From Polaribacter dokdonensis (GTDB lineage Bacteria > Bacteroidota > Bacteroidia > Flavobacteriales > Flavobacteriaceae), in contig NZ_CP101505.1 in NCBI RefSeq assembly GCF_024362345.1, positions 1,571,501-1,635,500 on the forward strand: a stretch of 64,000 nucleotides of DNA. Direction: 5' to 3'. This document shows, in pieces, positions 9,455-19,170 of the stretch. The position numbers and the translations under genes are program-made. The notes below the pieces were generated by a model that searched no databases, was not told the DNA's origin, and saw only the letters and a program-made list of their open reading frames with translations. Numbering within the stretch: position 1 is the first letter of the stretch; each line of letters starts with the position of its first letter.

Positions 9455-9570
9455 TTAAAATATATTAATGCACAAAAGTAGTTATTTGGTCTTAACAATT
9501 ATCAATAATAATGAACGTTTAACATAGTAATTATTATAAAATCCATATTTTTACCATTTATTTATTATAC

Positions 9571-10665
9571 ATGAATAACATAACATTTTCAAGAGTTAAT
9601 AAAGCGAAGTTTTTTAGAACGCTTAACAAACGAGTAAACACTTATTTTAAAGAAAACGAAATTAATAGAACAGGTAATTGGAAGCTTTATTCTAAAGCTA
9701 TAATTATGTTTTCTTTATTTCTAATTCCATTTATTTTAGTACTTACAGTTTCTATGCCTCAATGGGTTATGGCCTTACTTATGGTTATAACTGGTGTTGG
9801 TATGGCTGGTGTTGGTATGAATGTAATGCACGATGCTAACCATGAATCTTTTTCGAAACGTAAGTGGGTAAATAAGTTAATGGGTAGTAGTATTTATATT
9901 TTAGCTGGTAATGTCTATAATTGGAAAGTGCAACACAACGTTTTACACCATACATTTACCAATGTAAAAGATCATGATGAAGATATTGATGCAGGTAGAA
10001 TTATACGTTTTTCTTTACATTCTAAGTGGTTAAAAATTCATAAAATACAGAAATACTATTCTATCTTTTTATATGGTTTATTAACTATTAACTGGGCTAT
10101 TACAACTGATGTAAAGCAAATGCACAGGTATTTAAAAAGAAAATTATCTTATGGTAAATTTCCAAACCCAAAAACAGAATGGACAAAATTGGTAATTTCT
10201 AAGTTGGCTTACTATGCCCTTTGGATTTTATTGCCAATGTTAGTTTTAGATGTTGCTTGGTGGAAAGTTTTATTAGGTTTCTTTGTAATGCATTACACTG
10301 CAGGTATGATTTTAAGCTTAGTTTTTCAACTGGCACACATTGTACCCAATACAGAAATGCCTATGCCAGATAAAAATGGAAATTTAGAACATACTTGGGC
10401 AGTCCATCAATTATACACCACAAGTAACTTTGCACCAAGCAATTGGCTTGTAAATTTTTATACTGGTGGTTTAAATCATCAGGTTGAACATCATATTTTT
10501 CCACACATTTCTCATGTGCATTATGGTAAATTAGCTAAAATTGTAAAAGAAACTGCTGCAGAGTTTAACTTGCCATATAATGAGTATGCAACTACTAGAA
10601 GAGCACTTATTGAGCACTTTAGACACTTAGGCGTTTTAGGACAAAAACCAGAATTAGTAGCATAA
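9571..10665 (+). CDS. Membrane fatty acid (acyl-CoA) desaturase
   Basis: Inserts a double bond into a fatty acyl chain; membrane di-iron enzyme of 364 residues. The three histidine boxes are HDANHE, HNVLHH and HQVEHH. The last, with Gln, resembles front-end and linoleoyl-type desaturases. There is no fused cytochrome b5 domain. Transmembrane pairs are visible around residues 47-90 and 215-250. Probably involved in membrane fluidity; acyl position specificity cannot be read from sequence. The aminotransferase gene follows after 14 bases. Confidence 0.9.
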   Translation: MNNITFSRVNKAKFFRTLNKRVNTYFKENEINRTGNWKLYSKAIIMFSLFLIPFILVLTVSMPQWVMALLMVITGVGMAGVGMNVMHDANHESFSKRKWVNKLMGSSIYILAGNVYNWKVQHNVLHHTFTNVKDHDEDIDAGRIIRFSLHSKWLKIHKIQKYYSIFLYGLLTINWAITTDVKQMHRYLKRKLSYGKFPNPKTEWTKLVISKLAYYALWILLPMLVLDVAWWKVLLGFFVMHYTAGMILSLVFQLAHIVPNTEMPMPDKNGNLEHTWAVHQLYTTSNFAPSNWLVNFYTGGLNHQVEHHIFPHISHVHYGKLAKIVKETAAEFNLPYNEYATTRRALIEHFRHLGVLGQKPELVA

Positions 10666-10679
10666 CAAATTATTTAAAA

Positions 10680-11867
10680 ATGTCACACCCATTATCAGAC
10701 AGAATTAACAGTTTACCTGTTTCTGCAACTTTAGCAATGGCAGCTAAAGCTAGAGAATTAAAAGGCCAAGGAAAAGATATTATTGGCTTAAGTTTAGGAG
10801 AACCAGACTTTAATACACCAGATTTTATTAAAGATGCAGCCATTGAAGCTATCAATCAAAACTATAATTCTTATTCTCCTGTAGATGGTTATTTAGAACT
10901 TAAGGAAGCCATTTGCGTTAAGTTTAAAAGAGATAATGGTTTAGATTACAAACCAAACCAAATTGTGGTTTCTACAGGAGCAAAACAATCTATTGCAAAT
11001 GTAGCACAGGTATTATTAAATAAAGGTGATGAAGTGTTGTTACCTGCACCTTATTGGGTAAGTTACTCTGCAATAGCAACTTTAAGTGAAGCTACTTTTG
11101 TAGAAATACCTTCTTCTATAGACACAGATTTTAAAATTACTCCAGCTCAGTTAGAGGCAGCAATTACTCCTAAAACTAAGATGATATTCTTTAACTCACC
11201 AAATAATCCTAGTGGAACTATTTATAGTGAAACAGAATATAGAGCTTTGGCTGAAGTTTTAGAGAAACACCCTCAGATTTTTATTTTATCTGATGAAATA
11301 TATGAACACGTAAACTATGACACAAAACCTTTTAGTTTTGCAGCTATAGAGAGCATGTTCGATAGAACTATTACAGTAAATGGTTTAGCGAAAGCATTTG
11401 CAATGACAGGTTGGAGAGTTGGCTATATTGGTGCTCCAGAATGGATTGCCAAAGCTTGTACAAAAATGCAAGGCCAAGTTACTTCTGGTACAAATTGTAT
11501 TGCACAAAGAGCTGCAATTACTGCTGTTTTAGCACCAGTAGAGAAAATACAATATATGGTAGATGAGTTTAAAACTCGTAGAGATATTGTAATTGGTTTG
11601 CTAAGAGAAATTGATGGTTTTAAAGTAAATGTTCCTGAAGGTGCATTTTATGTTTTTCCAGATATTTCTGCATTTTTTGGTAAAACTATAAATGGTACCA
11701 AAATTAATAATGCCAATGATTTTTCTTTATACATTTTAGAAAAAGCAAATGTTGCTACTGTTACAGGTGATGCTTTTGGATCTCCTAACTGTATTAGAAT
11801 TTCATATGCAGCATCAGAAATACAAATTCGTGAAGCAATAAAAAGAATAAAAGAAGCTTTAAGCTAA
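10680..11867 (+). CDS. Class I PLP-dependent aminotransferase (aspartate aminotransferase type)
   Basis: A 395-residue fold-type I aminotransferase of the AspB/aspartate-prephenate aminotransferase type. Visible motifs are SLGEPDFNTPDF near the N-terminus, NSPNNPSG (substrate-side Asn), ILSDEIYEH (the PLP-ring Asp and Tyr), NGLAKAFAMTGWRVGY with the Schiff-base lysine, and a C-terminal RISYA with the carboxylate-binding Arg. It probably transfers the amino group between aspartate and 2-oxoglutarate. Likely cotranscribed with the upstream desaturase; terminated by a strong hairpin. Confidence 0.92.
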   Translation: MSHPLSDRINSLPVSATLAMAAKARELKGQGKDIIGLSLGEPDFNTPDFIKDAAIEAINQNYNSYSPVDGYLELKEAICVKFKRDNGLDYKPNQIVVSTGAKQSIANVAQVLLNKGDEVLLPAPYWVSYSAIATLSEATFVEIPSSIDTDFKITPAQLEAAITPKTKMIFFNSPNNPSGTIYSETEYRALAEVLEKHPQIFILSDEIYEHVNYDTKPFSFAAIESMFDRTITVNGLAKAFAMTGWRVGYIGAPEWIAKACTKMQGQVTSGTNCIAQRAAITAVLAPVEKIQYMVDEFKTRRDIVIGLLREIDGFKVNVPEGAFYVFPDISAFFGKTINGTKINNANDFSLYILEKANVATVTGDAFGSPNCIRISYAASEIQIREAIKRIKEALS

Positions 11868-11892
11868 ACTATTCTTTTCTAGATACTCTATG

Positions 11893-11928
11893 AAATCTCA
11901 AGGCTTAATTGCTTTGAGATTTTTTTTA
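11893..11928 (+). terminator. Rho-independent terminator after the aminotransferase gene
   Basis: AAATCTCAA / TTGAGATTT stem, extended by GC pairs near the loop, followed by a T-tract. Confidence 0.88.
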
Positions 11929-12138
11929 GATTACAATTAAAACTAAAGCAATAGCAAATAAAGAAACTTGTAAAATAGTACCAGTTTGACTTTGAACTTT
12001 GTTGTGATGATTTTCTATAATAGATTTCATTTTAGATAAAGTAGCTCTTTTAGAAACAGAAATATTTTCTCTAATTTCTTGTTTATAGGCTGATGTTAAA
12101 ATTCCTCTTTCTGGTAATGTTGATGATATGGTTTTCAT
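11926..12138 (-). CDS. Small C-terminally membrane-anchored hypothetical protein
   Basis: A 70-residue protein if started at the ATG that gives MKTISSTLPERG. The frame is open further upstream to a GTG (12198), but the added 20 residues look like leader sequence. It has a basic, polar N-terminal part (TSAYKQEIRENISVSKR, KMKSIIENHHNK) and ends in a single hydrophobic helix (GTILQVSLFAIALVLIVI), so it looks tail-anchored. No family recognised. Converges with the aminotransferase gene. Confidence 0.55.
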   Translation of the reverse strand: MKTISSTLPERGILTSAYKQEIRENISVSKRATLSKMKSIIENHHNKVQSQTGTILQVSLFAIALVLIVI

Positions 12139-12298
12139 GATTTTTATAAATTTGATTACATACTTAAGACGAAAACACATTTGTTTTGTTACAGTCACTT
12201 TTTCCTAAATAAGCAGATAAATAACAGAATCTTTAGGGTTTATGGTTTACGACAATTAGAAAAAAAACTTTAAAAAAAACAATAAAAGTTCTAAAACG

Positions 12299-12332
12299 CG
12301 AAAACCATCAACTTAATTGTTGATGGTTTTAT
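12299..12332 (-). terminator. Terminator after the 868-residue T9SS protein gene
   Basis: A perfect 12-bp stem AAAACCATCAAC / GTTGATGGTTTT with a 6-base loop, 26 bases beyond the stop codon at 12358. Confidence 0.8.
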
Positions 12333-12357
12333 CAGTGAAAGTTGGGGATATTAAAGA

Positions 12358-14964
12358 CTAGTTCAATACCAGTTTTTTACTATTATAAGTTCTATAATCA
12401 TTAGATATTTTAATGATATACAGCCCAGAGCTTAATCCATTTCTATTAATATCTACGCTATTGTTACCAATTGAGGTTTCTAACTTTAATTTTTTAACCA
12501 AAATACCAGCCATGTTGTAGATCTCTATTGCTGTTTCTGCATTTACTTCTGAATAAAATCTTATTTCAGAAACGGTTTTCATTGGGTTTGGAAATAATAA
12601 TGTCTCATTTTCATCTACAACAACATTATCTGTACTTAATGCATTTTGAGTAAATTGAATATCGCTTAAATTCATTTGCTTGGTCATTACCTCTACTCCA
12701 TCAGAAGACATTGTGAATACAATATTTGTTGCATCTGTTAAATCTATATCATGATTTAAAGTTGATACAAAATGTGCTAATGGAACTGCAAAGTGTGTAT
12801 TTTCATCTGTTAATTTAATAACAGTTCTAAATTGATCTTCCCATTTATCTATACCTTCTTTAACAATTGTAATTTCTAAATCTCCTGTTCCTTGTGCATT
12901 TAATTCTAACACATCAAACTCAGATAAATCTACTGCCTTGAATCTTGGTGTAAATGCTCTGTAAGCTGCAACATAAGTACTTGTATTTGCTTGTAAAGAA
13001 ATGTTTCTTTCTACTCTATAACCATTTCCTGAGTACACATCATTATTCTGTGCAATATCAAAACTCTCTACAGTTGTTCCTGCAGATGAATCATCTACTC
13101 CCCAAGGACCATCTGACATAAATAAGTCATCTGGAGTTTCGTTAGTATTGTTCTCTATTCTAAAACCGATATCGAATACATTACCTGTATTAATTACTAA
13201 AGGATTTAAAAACTCACCACTTAAAGCAATGGTTTCATTAGAATATTGTGTTGAAGAAGTTTCTGTTCTTTTAAAACCTGCATCATAAACAAAGCTTGTA
13301 CTTTTATTAGCATTTACAATTTCTAATTCTAAGCTTCCATTTCTATACTTTCCTTTCTTTACAAATACTGGTGGAGGTGTAGAGTTATTATAAGTTGTAA
13401 TATCTCTCTTTACATTAAACAACTCTAATGCTTCTTCTCCAAGAGTAACTAAATCATCTATTTGGTTTGTCCAAATTTGGAAGTTATAATAGGTTTCGTT
13501 TTCTGTGTACTTATCTAAATTCCAGTGACTTTCTATTTCGAAGTTATTTGTATCTGTTGATAATTTACCAGAAAAACTTAAAACAAATTCTTTAGTACCA
13601 TCTGTATTTTTAATGATTGATTTTATGAATTGTTGTTCTCTAATTTCTATGGTTGATACAGAAAGTAATTCTGCACCTAAAAGACGATCGCAAATAAACT
13701 TAGTGTGTTCGTAAACACCATTTTCGGTTTTAGTTGCTAAAATTACAGCTATTGTATTATCATCTTTTATATAATCTACAGAGAATAATTCTGTTGCATT
13801 TGTCATTTCAATTAAATCTGCAGGAGATGATTCCACAGCATATGTGCCAGGTAAAACATCCATAGGGATTAAATCGATTAAATTGATATCTGTATTTTTA
13901 GAAGCTGCAGTTTTGTACGATTTTGATTTTACTAATTTCTTAGCACTAAACTTATCGAACTTATAATTGTTTTTGCTTCTTAAGTAGTTTCTTTTATTGA
14001 TTAAAGTAGATAATCTATCATTACTTTCTAAACCACCATTGTTACCAGAAGAAACTTGTGGAGTAATTACTGGGCATTCTGCAACACCTGAACAAGAAGG
14101 GTCATCACAATCTGTTAAACCATCTCCATCATCATCTACTCCATTTTTACAATCTTCTTGTGGAACTGGAGCTGTTGGACATCTAGCACCATCATTTAAA
14201 CTACTTGATGGCCCAAAAGCAAATAAGTTAGAATCTAAAGTAGAACCTACTTCTAAGTTTTGTACATCTTGGATTACATATACAGTTCCTGTTTGATTTG
14301 CAGAAACGTAAAATCTACCTTCAACGTCAAAATATACTGCTCCAAATGTATAATTTAAACCGTCTAAAACTGGCACAACACCTAAATTAAGAAGATTTCC
14401 AGTATCAGGATCTATTCTATATAAAATATTCGTTTTCTTTTCTACAGTATACAATAAACCATCAACAGCATTAAAAGCCCAATCATGTATGTTTATGTTT
14501 GATGAAAGTGTAAAGGTTGAAAGAAACTTTCCATATGTATCTGATTCAGGATTTAAATCTACCCTGTATGCAGTACTTCCTCCTGGTTTTAAATGATAAA
14601 TTCCTGTTGAACTAACATCACCAACATATCTATTTGCGGTTGGTAATTCTGGTATATAAAATGTTTCTGTTTGAAAGTTTTTACCAATTTTTACAATTGA
14701 TTTTGATGGAGAACTTAAAGAGCCCCAAATAAAACCATCTGCAGGATTGTAACCTACAGCATTAACACTACCTGGTGTTACATCTTTCTTTACTAAATAA
14801 GAACTACCTGATGCTAAATCAATAGCATATACATCATTAGCTTGAAATAAGTAAGCATTGTAATCACAATTGAAAGGCTCTTGTTGAGCGTTTGTTGTAA
14901 AACCTATCAATAGTAATAAGATTACCAGGTTGAATTTGTTTAAAATGTGTAATGTTGGGTTCAT
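12358..14964 (-). CDS. Large T9SS-sorted secreted protein
   Basis: An 868-residue exported protein. The signal peptide is at residues 1-27 (ends TTNAQQ). Residues about 35-265 look like a beta-propeller of the DUF6923/SMP-30 kind (VYAIDLASGSSYLV, DGLLYTVEKKTNILYRIDP). A calcium-type motif DDDGDGLTDCDDPSC lies near 280-295, a linker and an uncharacterised region follow, and a type A sorting domain starts near 790 (LFPNPMKT ... GLYIIKISNDYR ... KLVLN). It should be transported through T9SS and attached to or released from the surface. Substrate unknown. The gene is monocistronic, with its own promoter region and terminator. Confidence 0.83.
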   Translation of the reverse strand: MNPTLHILNKFNLVILLLLIGFTTNAQQEPFNCDYNAYLFQANDVYAIDLASGSSYLVKKDVTPGSVNAVGYNPADGFIWGSLSSPSKSIVKIGKNFQTETFYIPELPTANRYVGDVSSTGIYHLKPGGSTAYRVDLNPESDTYGKFLSTFTLSSNINIHDWAFNAVDGLLYTVEKKTNILYRIDPDTGNLLNLGVVPVLDGLNYTFGAVYFDVEGRFYVSANQTGTVYVIQDVQNLEVGSTLDSNLFAFGPSSSLNDGARCPTAPVPQEDCKNGVDDDGDGLTDCDDPSCSGVAECPVITPQVSSGNNGGLESNDRLSTLINKRNYLRSKNNYKFDKFSAKKLVKSKSYKTAASKNTDINLIDLIPMDVLPGTYAVESSPADLIEMTNATELFSVDYIKDDNTIAVILATKTENGVYEHTKFICDRLLGAELLSVSTIEIREQQFIKSIIKNTDGTKEFVLSFSGKLSTDTNNFEIESHWNLDKYTENETYYNFQIWTNQIDDLVTLGEEALELFNVKRDITTYNNSTPPPVFVKKGKYRNGSLELEIVNANKSTSFVYDAGFKRTETSSTQYSNETIALSGEFLNPLVINTGNVFDIGFRIENNTNETPDDLFMSDGPWGVDDSSAGTTVESFDIAQNNDVYSGNGYRVERNISLQANTSTYVAAYRAFTPRFKAVDLSEFDVLELNAQGTGDLEITIVKEGIDKWEDQFRTVIKLTDENTHFAVPLAHFVSTLNHDIDLTDATNIVFTMSSDGVEVMTKQMNLSDIQFTQNALSTDNVVVDENETLLFPNPMKTVSEIRFYSEVNAETAIEIYNMAGILVKKLKLETSIGNNSVDINRNGLSSGLYIIKISNDYRTYNSKKLVLN

Positions 14965-14980
14965 CGTTATTAATTTTATA

Positions 14981-14988
14981 CAAAAATA
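14981..14988 (-). promoter_or_regulatory. -7 promoter element for the T9SS protein gene
   Basis: Reads TATTTTTG on the minus strand, 16 bases before the start codon; matches TAnnTTTG. Confidence 0.5.
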
Positions 14989-15051
14989 CCTTTTAAAGAA
15001 GTAATAAAATGCTAATCAAAGGTTTACTGCAATTAAGTGTCGACGAACGGT

Positions 15052-15080
15052 ATTTTAATCAAGCTTAACTGATTTTAATC
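15052..15080 (-). promoter_or_regulatory. Paired 9-bp direct repeat, possible regulator site
   Basis: ATTTTAATC occurs at 15052-15060 and again at 15072-15080, a 20-bp period (two helical turns), about 65-95 bases upstream of the -7 box of the T9SS gene. Position and period fit an activator site, but the AT-rich sequence makes chance possible. Confidence 0.3.
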
Positions 15081-15093
15081 GAACATTAAACTC

Positions 15094-15127
15094 AAAAAAA
15101 AATCACATCTATTTCAGATGTGATTTT
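15094..15127 (-). terminator. Terminator at the end of the dcw cluster (after ftsZ)
   Basis: Minus strand AAAATCACATCTG / (C/T)AGATGTGATTTT-type stem followed by a long T-run; 24 bases after the ftsZ stop. Confidence 0.9.
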
Positions 15128-15150
15128 AATATAATTTAGTTTACAAAACC

Positions 15151-17052
15151 CTAGTCTACATTATCATGTAGAAAAGAATTATTAGATTTAAAATCAATAC
15201 TATCTGTATCTTTTTTTAATGCTGTTTTTACTTTACTAATAGTAGCATTTCTATCTAAATCTACACCTTGTCTTTTGTATGCAGGTTGACGCTCAATTTC
15301 ATCTATATTTTTATTTAAATTTTCATTAAAATTATAGTTGAACTTTTTCATGCTTTTACGTCTTTCTTCAGCTCTTTTTTGTAACTCATTAATGGTTAAA
15401 TCTAAAGGTGAAACTTCTTCACTTAAAGTATCAATTTCATTAATTTCAGATTGAGGCTTTGTTGTTTTTAATTCGAATTGAATTTCATCTTCTTCCTCTA
15501 CTTTACGCTCTACAATTTGAGAACTTTTACCAATAGTTGGTTCTGTATCAAAGTCTTCTAAAACATATCTAGTTTCCTTTTTAGCTACAATTTCAGTTGC
15601 TCCAAAAACCTCTATTTCATTTACATTAACTTCTTCTTCATTGGTTAAACTAAACCTAATTTCTTCGTCTTTTGTTATTTCTGTATAATCGTTTAAAGGA
15701 ATATCAAACAATGAGTTAGAAGTCATTTTAGGTGCTTCTTGCTCTATAACTTCTTCTGCTTTTGTAGTATCTGTAATTATAAAGTCGTCTTCAGAAATAA
15801 CATCTGGCTGAACGTTTTCATAAGAAACAGGCATACTAGCAATTATTTCATTGGTTTGTACCAAATCCATTTTTGGTTGATTGTTATTCTCTTCTAAATC
15901 ATCACTTAAAGTATGAACAATTTTTGCATTTGGCTCTTGCTTTTCAGAAATTGGAGTTTCTAAACTTGGTTGTCTAGAAATTGTTTTTTCTTCAAAATTA
16001 TATGTTGCTCTCTGCTCCTCTTCTAAAGTATGTATGATTTTTTTAACTTCTGTGTTGGTAATATTACTTTGCTGATCTGCTGCAAAACCAGTAGCTACAA
16101 TAGTTACAGAGATAGCTTCACCTAGTTCTTCATCTTCACCTATACCCATAATAATGTTGGCATCATAACCAGCTTCATCCTGAATATAATCGTTTATTTC
16201 ACCTATTTCATCTAAAGTAACTTCGCTAGTTCCAGAAACAATTAACAACAATACATTTTTAGCTCCTGTAATTTTATTATCATTTAATAATGGCGAATCT
16301 AAGGCCTTAATAATAGCATTCTTAGCTCTTGTTTGCCCTTCTTCTTTTGCAGAACCCATAATTGCTGTACCACTGTTAGAAAGCACAGTTTTAGCATCAT
16401 GTAAATCTATATTTTGTTTGTAGTGATGTGTAATTACTTCTGCAATACCTTTAGATGCTGTAGATAAAACTTCATCGGCTTTAGAGAAACCTGCTTTAAA
16501 TCCTAAGTTTCCGTAAACTTCTCTTAATTTATTGTTGTTTATAACAATTAAAGAGTCTACATTTTGGCGCAATTGATCTATACCTAACTGAGCTTGTTTG
16601 GTTCTTCTTTTACCTTCAAAAGCAAATGGCATAGTAACAATACCCACAGTAAGTATGTCCATATCTTTTGCAATTTTGGCAATAATTGGTGCAGCTCCTG
16701 TACCTGTTCCTCCACCCATTCCTGCAGTAATAAAAACCATTTTAGTTTGGTTGTTTAGCATCTGCTGAATTTCTTGCATACTTTCTTTAGCAGCTTGTTC
16801 ACCAATTTCTGGATTTGCACCTGCTCCTAAACCAGATGTAAGTGTAGCTCCTAACTGTATTTTATTTGGTATAGGACTATTTTCTAAAGCTTGTGCATCT
16901 GTATTACAGATTACAAAATCTACCCCATTTATATGTTGCTGAAACATGTGGTTTACAGCATTGCTTCCTCCACCACCAACACCAATTACTTTAATGGTGT
17001 TTGATTGTGTTTTAGGCATAACAAATTCAATGTTTTCAAAATCTAAGCTCAT
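15151..17052 (-). CDS. ftsZ: Cell division protein FtsZ
   Basis: Tubulin-like GTPase forming the Z-ring. The N-terminal part has [11 protein letters not shown] and the tubulin signature [10 protein letters not shown] within [17 protein letters not shown]. The T7-loop region and IVATGF follow. The 633-residue length is far above the roughly 380 of E. coli because of an acidic, disordered linker of about 280 residues (from about 330), as is normal in flavobacteria. The chain ends with a conserved short tail ([10 protein letters not shown]). Last gene of the dcw cluster, 60 bases after ftsA, followed by a strong terminator. Confidence 0.98.
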   Translation of the reverse strand: MSLDFENIEFVMPKTQSNTIKVIGVGGGGSNAVNHMFQQHINGVDFVICNTDAQALENSPIPNKIQLGATLTSGLGAGANPEIGEQAAKESMQEIQQMLNNQTKMVFITAGMGGGTGTGAAPIIAKIAKDMDILTVGIVTMPFAFEGKRRTKQAQLGIDQLRQNVDSLIVINNNKLREVYGNLGFKAGFSKADEVLSTASKGIAEVITHHYKQNIDLHDAKTVLSNSGTAIMGSAKEEGQTRAKNAIIKALDSPLLNDNKITGAKNVLLLIVSGTSEVTLDEIGEINDYIQDEAGYDANIIMGIGEDEELGEAISVTIVATGFAADQQSNITNTEVKKIIHTLEEEQRATYNFEEKTISRQPSLETPISEKQEPNAKIVHTLSDDLEENNNQPKMDLVQTNEIIASMPVSYENVQPDVISEDDFIITDTTKAEEVIEQEAPKMTSNSLFDIPLNDYTEITKDEEIRFSLTNEEEVNVNEIEVFGATEIVAKKETRYVLEDFDTEPTIGKSSQIVERKVEEEDEIQFELKTTKPQSEINEIDTLSEEVSPLDLTINELQKRAEERRKSMKKFNYNFNENLNKNIDEIERQPAYKRQGVDLDRNATISKVKTALKKDTDSIDFKSNNSFLHDNVD

Positions 17053-17112
17053 ACTAACTTTATATTTTTGTGTTCTTGTGTATTGTTCTTTTTTTGGTGT
17101 CTTTAATGCTAA

Positions 17113-18438
17113 TTACTCAGCATTATCTAAAAAATCTTTCAAACCTTCTGTAAATTTCTCGAAAAAAGATTTCTTTTTTGGTGTTGGTTTTGGTGCTGGT
17201 TCAGGCTCTATTACAACATCATCTTGTGTGTTTTCTATTATATCTTCTAAAACCTCTTCTACTTCTTCTATTTTGATATCTTTTTCTAAACCTTCCATCA
17301 ACAACCCAACTGCAGTTGCATAAGAAGGACTAGATAATGCCTCATCAGATTCCCCAGCCAAATGTTCATTTGGATATCCAATTCTAGCATCCATACCAGT
17401 AATGTATTCTACTAATTGACGTAAATGTTTTAACTGAGAACCACCTCCTGTTAAGACAATACCTGCAATTAATTTTCCTTTGGCAGTTTCATGCCCATAA
17501 TTTTTAATTTCTAAATACACATGCTCTATAATTTCTTGTACTCTTGCATGTATAATTTTTGATAGATTCTTAAGCGTAATTTCTTTTGGCTCTCTGCCTC
17601 TTAAACCTGGAATTGAAACAATTTCTGTTTCTTTGTTTTCACCTGGCCAAGCTGAACCAAACTTTATTTTTAATAACTCTGCTTGTTTTTCTATAATTGA
17701 GCAACCTTCTTTAATATCATCTGTAATCACATTACCCCCAAATGGAATTACTGCTGTGTGTCTAATGATACCATCTTTAAAAATGGCCAAATCCGTTGTT
17801 CCTCCTCCAATATCAATTAAAGCAACACCTGCTTCTTTTTCTTCTTGACTTAATACTGCTTGTGCAGAAGCTAAAGGTTCTAGTGTGATTTCATTTAAAT
17901 CTAAACCTGCGCTTTTTACACATCTACCAATATTTCTGATTGAAGATACTTGACCAACTACTACATGAAAATTTGCTTCTAAACGACCTCCATACATACC
18001 TATTGGCTCTTTAATATCAGCTTGAGAATCTACTTTAAATTCTTGTGGTAAAACATGAATTATTTCTTCTCCTGGTAACATTACCAGTTTGTGTACTTGA
18101 TTTACTAAATCTTCTATATCAGCTTCGTCAATTACTTCATCTGCATTATTTCTGGTGATATAGTCACTATGATGTAAACTTCTAATATGTTGCCCAGCAA
18201 TACCTACAACTACGTCTTCTATTTTTACACCAGATACACTTTCTGCTTCATCTACAGCTTGCTGAATAGATTGTATTGTTTGTGTGATATTACTTACTAC
18301 ACCACGTTTTACACCTAAACTTTTTGCTTTACCAATACCAACTACCTCAATTTTACCATATTCGTTTTTACGACCAATCATGGCAACAATTTTGGTTGTA
18401 CCAATATCTAAACCAACAGCTATTTTATTGTCTTCCAT
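17113..18438 (-). CDS. ftsA: Cell division protein FtsA
   Basis: Actin-like ATPase that tethers FtsZ to the membrane. At 441 residues it shows GLDIGTTKIVAMIG at the N-terminus (phosphate 1), DIGGGTTDLAIF (phosphate 2), VLTGGGSQLKHL (adenosine motif) and an SHS2 (1C) domain region after about residue 85. The C-terminus ends in an amphipathic Phe/Lys-rich helix (KKKSFFEKFTEGLKDFL) that serves as the membrane-targeting sequence. Six bases after ftsQ. Confidence 0.98.
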   Translation of the reverse strand: MEDNKIAVGLDIGTTKIVAMIGRKNEYGKIEVVGIGKAKSLGVKRGVVSNITQTIQSIQQAVDEAESVSGVKIEDVVVGIAGQHIRSLHHSDYITRNNADEVIDEADIEDLVNQVHKLVMLPGEEIIHVLPQEFKVDSQADIKEPIGMYGGRLEANFHVVVGQVSSIRNIGRCVKSAGLDLNEITLEPLASAQAVLSQEEKEAGVALIDIGGGTTDLAIFKDGIIRHTAVIPFGGNVITDDIKEGCSIIEKQAELLKIKFGSAWPGENKETEIVSIPGLRGREPKEITLKNLSKIIHARVQEIIEHVYLEIKNYGHETAKGKLIAGIVLTGGGSQLKHLRQLVEYITGMDARIGYPNEHLAGESDEALSSPSYATAVGLLMEGLEKDIKIEEVEEVLEDIIENTQDDVVIEPEPAPKPTPKKKSFFEKFTEGLKDFLDNAE

Positions 18439-18444
18439 TTTAGT

Positions 18445-19170
18445 TTATTTAGTGCACACAACTTGGTTGTGATATTTTACATTAATTGTTTTATAATTTT
18501 GAATTGTTTTGTCTTCAAATGTTTTATTATAAAACGCTTTTAATTTTTTAAATTTTATATCCATTTCGGATAAATTTCCAAAATCGATTTTATATTCTCC
18601 ACTTCTTGCAGAAAATTGGTATTCATTTTCGGCAGATTTTAGAATTCCGACGATTTCTTTATGCAAAAAATCATCTCCTTCAATCTTTAAAATTAAAGGC
18701 AGAATTTCTGAAATTTCATCATCATTATTCACTCCAGAAACTAACAAAACTCTTGAAGAATAATTTGTAGACAAAGGCATTTTTATCCCTTGTTTATCAA
18801 TATAATATACTTCTTCAGCTCCTAAAATTCGAGCCACAGGTTGCCTCTGTTTTACTACAGATTTTAGCCTACCATCTATGGTTAAAAAAACATCTGCTTT
18901 TTCTACATAAGGGTTTTTAGACACATTATTTTCTAGAACATATAAATCTATCACAGATTTTGCTTGGTTTTGTATACTTTCTGTATTTTGTATTAACAAT
19001 TTATTAACCATAGAATATGTAAGAAAATTGGTCTCTCCTTCATTAAATTCTATAATAGGTTCTTCTATTTCTAAAGCGTTATTTCGTTTACTAGAAAAAC
19101 TGTATAAGAACGCCAAACTAACTGTTATGACTACAAAAAACAGATATTTTAAAACTCTTTTAAACTTCAT
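18445..19170 (-). CDS. ftsQ: Cell division protein FtsQ/DivIB
   Basis: A bitopic membrane protein of 241 residues and part of the divisome FtsQLB-type complex. It has a short cytoplasmic N-terminus with basic residues, one transmembrane helix (about residues 8-25), then a periplasmic part with a POTRA-like region (NVSKNPYVEKADVFLTIDGRLKSVVKQRQPVARI) and YYIDKQGIKMPLS, typical of Bacteroidota FtsQ. It overlaps the end of murC by 11 bases, implying translational coupling. Confidence 0.9.
   Translation of the reverse strand: MKFKRVLKYLFFVVITVSLAFLYSFSSKRNNALEIEEPIIEFNEGETNFLTYSMVNKLLIQNTESIQNQAKSVIDLYVLENNVSKNPYVEKADVFLTIDGRLKSVVKQRQPVARILGAEEVYYIDKQGIKMPLSTNYSSRVLLVSGVNNDDEISEILPLILKIEGDDFLHKEIVGILKSAENEYQFSARSGEYKIDFGNLSEMDIKFKKLKAFYNKTFEDKTIQNYKTINVKYHNQVVCTK

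Noticed and set aside
13997..14296. 99-codon plus-strand frame opposite the 868-residue T9SS gene
   Set aside because: Lies wholly inside a well supported gene on the other strand, with no domain, RBS or promoter of its own.
16946..17323. 125-codon plus-strand frame across ftsZ and ftsA
   Set aside because: Antisense to two essential genes, low-complexity translation, no independent signals.
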